Source of the DNA: Prevotellaceae bacterium
GTDB lineage: Bacteria > Bacteroidota > Bacteroidia > Bacteroidales > Bacteroidaceae
NCBI GenBank assembly: GCA_031262085.1
Contig: JAISIN010000005.1
Coordinates: 1 to 64,000 of the forward strand
DNA: 64,000 bases
Reading direction: 5' to 3'
Position numbers and translations under genes: made by a program. Below are positions 61,073-64,000 of the stretch, one piece after another; within the stretch, counting starts at the first letter, position 1; the number at the start of each line of letters is the position of its first letter. A model generated the notes under the pieces. It was not told where the DNA came from and ran no database searches. It was given only the letters and a program-made list of their open reading frames with translations.

Positions 61073-63033
61073 TCGTGTAGATCTGCCACATAAGGCAAGG
61101 TGATGCAATACCCCTCGTCGCCATGCAGGCGGTTGAACTCTTCGGTCGTTTGCACGGCGTGTTCGTTGCGTGCCCAAGCACGGCGTGCCACGCCCCCCAT
61201 CACATCCCAAAGCATTGCCGAGCGCAGTATCTCGTCGACTCGGTCGCTGCCGTCGCACACCATACCGAATCCGCCGTTGATGGCTTTTCCGATGCCGGTG
61301 CCGCCGCCATTGTGCAGAGCAACAAGGCTCATGCCGCGGGCGCAGTTGCCGGCGAAGCACTGCACTGCCATGTCTGCCATGATGTTGCTTCCGTCTTTGA
61401 TGTTCGACGTTTCGCGGAAAGGCGAATCGGTACCGCTTACGTCGTGATGGTCGCGTCCCAGCATGACGGGACCGATTTCACCGCGTCGCACCATCTCGTT
61501 GAAACGCAGGGCAATGCGTAGCCTGCCCTCGGCATCCTGATAGAGGATACGTGCTTGGGTACCTACCACGAGGTGGTTCTTCTCGGCATCGCGTATCCAG
61601 TTGTAATTATCCCGGTCTTGTCCGCGACGGGCGGGGTCGATGCACGCCATGGCGGCATGGTCGGTCTTGACGAGGTCGTCGTGCCTGCCGCTGAGACAGA
61701 CCCATCGGAACGGACCGTAGCCATAGTCGAAGAGTTGCGGTCCCATAATATCTTCTACATAGCTGGGGAAGATAAATCCGTTGCGGTCGTCGCCGTTGCG
61801 GGCTATCTCATGCACACCGGCGTCGTAGACGGCTTTCATGAAAGAGTTTCCGTAGTCGAAGAAATAAGTACCTGCCTCCACCAATGCACGGATGGCAAGG
61901 AAATGACGTTTCAGGGTTTCGTCGACCCGTCGGCGGAAGCGTTGCGGTTCTTCGTGCAGTAGGCGCGTGCGCTCCTCGAAGCTGATACCCACCGGACAGT
62001 AACCGCCCTCGTAGACAGCGTGACACGAGGTCTGGTCGGAGAGCAGGTCAATGTGTATGCGGTTCTGCACGGCATATTCCAGCAGGTCGACGATGTTGCC
62101 GTGGTAGGCGATGGAGAGGGGCGTGTCGGCGTGCATGGCTTTCTTGAGCCGGGCAAAAGCATCGGCAGCCGATTCGGTGACTTCGCCTATCCATTGCTGT
62201 TTCAGCCGTGTCTCGATGCGCGAGCGGTCTACTTCGGCAATGATGCAGGAGGCGCCTGCCAGCTCGGCTGCTTTGCCCTGTGCGCCGCTCATGCCTCCCA
62301 AGCCCGACGACACGAACAGCTTGCCTGCCAAGTTGCCGTCCGGGGAGATGCCGAGCTTCAGTCGTCCGGCATTGAGCAGGGTGTTAAAGGTTCCGTGTAC
62401 AATGCCTTGCGGACCGATGTACATCCAGCCGCCGGCAGTCATTTGTCCGTAGTTGGCTACGCCCAGCTGCATGGCGGTGTGCCAATCGGCAGGATTGTCG
62501 TAAAGTCCCACCATCAGCGCGTTGGTGATGATGACGCGCGGGGCGTCGGGGCGCGAGCGGAACAGTCCCAGCGGATGTCCGCTCTCGACCACAAGCGTCT
62601 GCTCTTGTGTCAGTTCTTCAAGATACATTTTGATGAGGCGGTACTGCATCCAGTTCTGGCACACCTGTCCGGTTTCGCCGTAGGTCACCAACTCGTAGGG
62701 ATACAGGGCGATGTCGAAGCAGAGGTTATTGTCTATCATCACTTGAAATGCCTTGCCTTCGGTGCACCGACCCTTATATTCGTCGATGGGCAGGGCTTTG
62801 ATGTCGCCTTCGGGACGGTATCGGTAGCCGTAGATACGTCCGCGTGTGCGCAGTTCGTCGAGAAACTCGGGTGCCAACGCAGCATGCAGTTCGGTAGGTA
62901 TGTATCGCAGGGCGTTCTTCAGCGCCAGCACGGTTTGCTCCGGTGTGAGGGTGTAGCCACGGTCGGGCGCCCGCCGGATGCCATCGACAAAGGTCGGATA
63001 AGGGGGTAGTTGATTGCTTAAAGTTATCTTCAT
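61039..63033 (-). CDS. hutU: Urocanate hydratase (urocanase), C terminus altered by deletion
   Basis: A 664-residue enzyme that hydrates urocanate with bound NAD+ in histidine breakdown. It is the long Bacteroidetes form: MKITLSNQLPPYPTFVDGIRRAPDRGYTLT, VESGHPLGLF, NYGQMTAGGWMYIGPQGIVHGTF, SSGLGGMSGAQGKAAELAGA, DQTSCHAVYEGGYCPVG, and HHDVSGTDSPFRETSNI with the urocanase GRDH motif just before. The start at 63033 replaces an upstream frame that continues into the next gene. The last ~10 residues (EWDILLPKIL) are not family-like and arise from the fusion to the antiporter remnant. hutH and hutI are absent. Confidence 0.9.
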   Translation of the reverse strand: MKITLSNQLPPYPTFVDGIRRAPDRGYTLTPEQTVLALKNALRYIPTELHAALAPEFLDELRTRGRIYGYRYRPEGDIKALPIDEYKGRCTEGKAFQVMIDNNLCFDIALYPYELVTYGETGQVCQNWMQYRLIKMYLEELTQEQTLVVESGHPLGLFRSRPDAPRVIITNALMVGLYDNPADWHTAMQLGVANYGQMTAGGWMYIGPQGIVHGTFNTLLNAGRLKLGISPDGNLAGKLFVSSGLGGMSGAQGKAAELAGASCIIAEVDRSRIETRLKQQWIGEVTESAADAFARLKKAMHADTPLSIAYHGNIVDLLEYAVQNRIHIDLLSDQTSCHAVYEGGYCPVGISFEERTRLLHEEPQRFRRRVDETLKRHFLAIRALVEAGTYFFDYGNSFMKAVYDAGVHEIARNGDDRNGFIFPSYVEDIMGPQLFDYGYGPFRWVCLSGRHDDLVKTDHAAMACIDPARRGQDRDNYNWIRDAEKNHLVVGTQARILYQDAEGRLRIALRFNEMVRRGEIGPVMLGRDHHDVSGTDSPFRETSNIKDGSNIMADMAVQCFAGNCARGMSLVALHNGGGTGIGKAINGGFGMVCDGSDRVDEILRSAMLWDVMGGVARRAWARNEHAVQTTEEFNRLHGDEGYCITLPYVADLHEWDILLPKILP

Positions 63034-63068
63034 TAGAATTAGGATTAGGATTAGTCGGACAATCTTCA

Positions 63069-63698
63069 CTATTTCAAGCGCAGCAGATACTTTCGGGTCA
63101 CAGCAGCTGCTTCGCTGCACTCTTCTTGGTATGCCTCTCTCAGGTCGGGGAAGTTGGTGAGCAGTTCGAGCATTTTCTCCCTGCCCACAAACTCCACCTT
63201 GGATGTTTCGGGATCTATCTCGTAATAGACGCGGTCGTTTACCAGCCCCGACGAGGCGATGGCTGCACCGATCTCGCCTCTCAGTCGGGTAGCATCGGCA
63301 GGCGTGATTGTTTCGGCTGCTACCGACCCTACGGGTTGTGCGCAGAAGTAGAGTTTGCCTTGTACCCATACGGCAGGCGCATACCATCCGCCGAAGCGGA
63401 AGCGTTTATATCGTACTTTGCGGGTATTGACGTACCACGAGGTGTCGGCGCGCACGGCAAAGCATCGCGATTTGAGGTAGCGCGACAGTCCGGCGTTGTT
63501 ATCGACCGATATTTTGTAATCGGCTCCTCCCATCAACATCTGTTGATTCTTCGAGCGTTTTTCTATTTTCAGCGTGGTGAGCGTATCACCTTCCGCCCGC
63601 AGAATCTCCTTCATGTTGGCATAGATAATCTGTTGTGCATCTGCCTGTACGGCAACCATCATGCACACCAATATGCCCGATAGCAAAATTGTCTTCAT
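63069..63698 (-). CDS. Small secreted protein of unknown function (DUF6563-like)
   Basis: A 209-residue protein with a type I signal peptide ending near ADAQQ. The mature part is beta-rich with SWYVNTRKVRYKRFRFGGWYAPAV and EIDPETSKVEFVGREKMLELL segments, which loosely recall DUF6563 proteins of Bacteroidetes; this is tentative. It is 36 bp upstream of hutU on the same strand, so it may be cotranscribed. Confidence 0.6.
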   Translation of the reverse strand: MKTILLSGILVCMMVAVQADAQQIIYANMKEILRAEGDTLTTLKIEKRSKNQQMLMGGADYKISVDNNAGLSRYLKSRCFAVRADTSWYVNTRKVRYKRFRFGGWYAPAVWVQGKLYFCAQPVGSVAAETITPADATRLRGEIGAAIASSGLVNDRVYYEIDPETSKVEFVGREKMLELLTNFPDLREAYQEECSEAAAVTRKYLLRLK

Positions 63699-63747
63699 CG
63701 TTAGTTGTACGTTTAAGTTATGATAAGCTTATTTCATTCGTAAAGCG

Positions 63748-64000
63748 CTATTCTATCCATGTCGTCCATTTGGTATCCTTGTTACTGTTTGATGCATTCA
63801 TGGTTTCGATGAACTGCATCCCCCGCAAGCCGTCGTACACGGTGGGGTAGTCGAGCATCAGTGGCGTGGGTGTCTCTCCTTGCCGCAGCGCCAAAACGGT
63901 CAGCGCAAAGTTGCGGTAGATATTGGCAAATGCTTCGATATATCCTTCGGGGTGTCCGCCGGGAGTACGGGTGTTCCATGCGGCTGCTTCGCTCAGGTTG
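63748..64000 (-). CDS. Gfo/Idh/MocA family oxidoreductase (C-terminal part)
   Basis: The window ends inside this gene; the last 83 codons are visible. They read NLSEAAAWNTRTPGGHPEGY, then IEAFANIYRNFALTV, DYPTVYDGLRGMQFIETM and a final KWTTWIE, the standard end of the sugar-dehydrogenase type Gfo/Idh/MocA proteins, where HPEGY contacts the substrate. The N-terminal NAD-binding half lies outside. The gene is complete at its 3' end and 50 bp from the next one. Confidence 0.88.
   Translation of the reverse strand, partial: NLSEAAAWNTRTPGGHPEGYIEAFANIYRNFALTVLALRQGETPTPLMLDYPTVYDGLRGMQFIETMNASNSNKDTKWTTWIE

Noticed and set aside
62020-63009. 329-codon plus-strand frame opposite hutU
   Set aside because: Antisense of a clear urocanate hydratase; no domain or initiation signals.

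Overview
This 64 kb window is chromosomal DNA from a member of the Bacteroidales. The evidence is a SusC/SusD pair with surface lipoproteins, the Bacteroidota-type promoter pattern (TTTG, about 20 bp, TAnnTTTG) in front of many genes, PorQ, the four-gene ExbB/ExbD cluster, a succinate/propionate-type CoA transferase, an NADP-type glutamate dehydrogenase and HU/IHF-like proteins of the Bacteroidales kind. The core regions look GC-balanced to slightly GC-rich; species was not assigned.

Layout. 0-6.7 kb: end of an unknown gene, M20 peptidase, chorismate synthase, an ECF-like sigma factor, a lipoprotein, ribulose-phosphate epimerase and ComEC. 6.7-18.1 kb: a compact polysaccharide utilization locus (SusC, SusD, two surface glycan-binding lipoproteins, GH27 alpha-galactosidase, GH26 beta-mannanase), which points to galactomannan or a related beta-mannan. 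It has its own promoter and a ~150-nt leader with a tandem repeat, but no regulator in the window. 18.1-18.5 kb: a truncated HU-like gene with palindromic 22-bp tandem repeats. 18.5-45.1 kb: mostly core genes (lipoprotein plus M50B-type membrane protease, Lrp, O-acetylhomoserine sulfhydrylase, sigma-54, YbaK, serC-serA-DUF1015 operon, DEAD-box helicase, gdhA, exbB-exbD cluster, tRNA-Ser, TatD, prenyl diphosphate synthase, TonB, porQ-cmk-ispH, miaB, a CoA transferase). A candidate small RNA with a perfect promoter and terminator lies at about 43.0 kb. 45.1-47.1 kb: two overlapping glycosyltransferases.

47.1-59.1 kb is an accessory island. Its first part is a collection of toxin-antitoxin and abortive-infection genes, several broken: the tail of an Abi_2-like gene, a deleted second copy of an AbiEi gene, an intact PIN-toxin/antitoxin pair, an antitoxin followed by an N-terminally deleted GNAT toxin, and an AbiEi antitoxin whose AbiEii toxin stops after about eleven recognisable codons. 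Next come an AlbA_2-domain protein and a strikingly AT-rich, clearly foreign operon. That operon encodes a DhnA-type aldolase resembling 2-amino-3,7-dideoxy-threo-hept-6-ulosonate synthase, a short-chain dehydrogenase, a DUF3830 cyclophilin-like protein, a SAM methyltransferase-like protein and a small membrane protein. Upstream of it, on the same strand, is a predicted ~250-nt structured RNA with four hairpins, a promoter box and an intrinsic terminator that I could not assign to a known family. A degenerate purine-rich repeat array, an HU-like gene and a second AlbA_2 protein with an 11-residue minisatellite linker complete the island.

59.2-64 kb: nadB; the tail of an NhaC-like antiporter fused by deletion against the 3' end of urocanate hydratase (hutU); a small secreted protein; and the C-terminal part of a Gfo/Idh/MocA oxidoreductase.

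The strongest candidates for something undescribed are the structured RNA together with the AT-rich aldolase/SDR/DUF3830/methyltransferase operon downstream of it. All family assignments come from reading motifs; no database search was possible.
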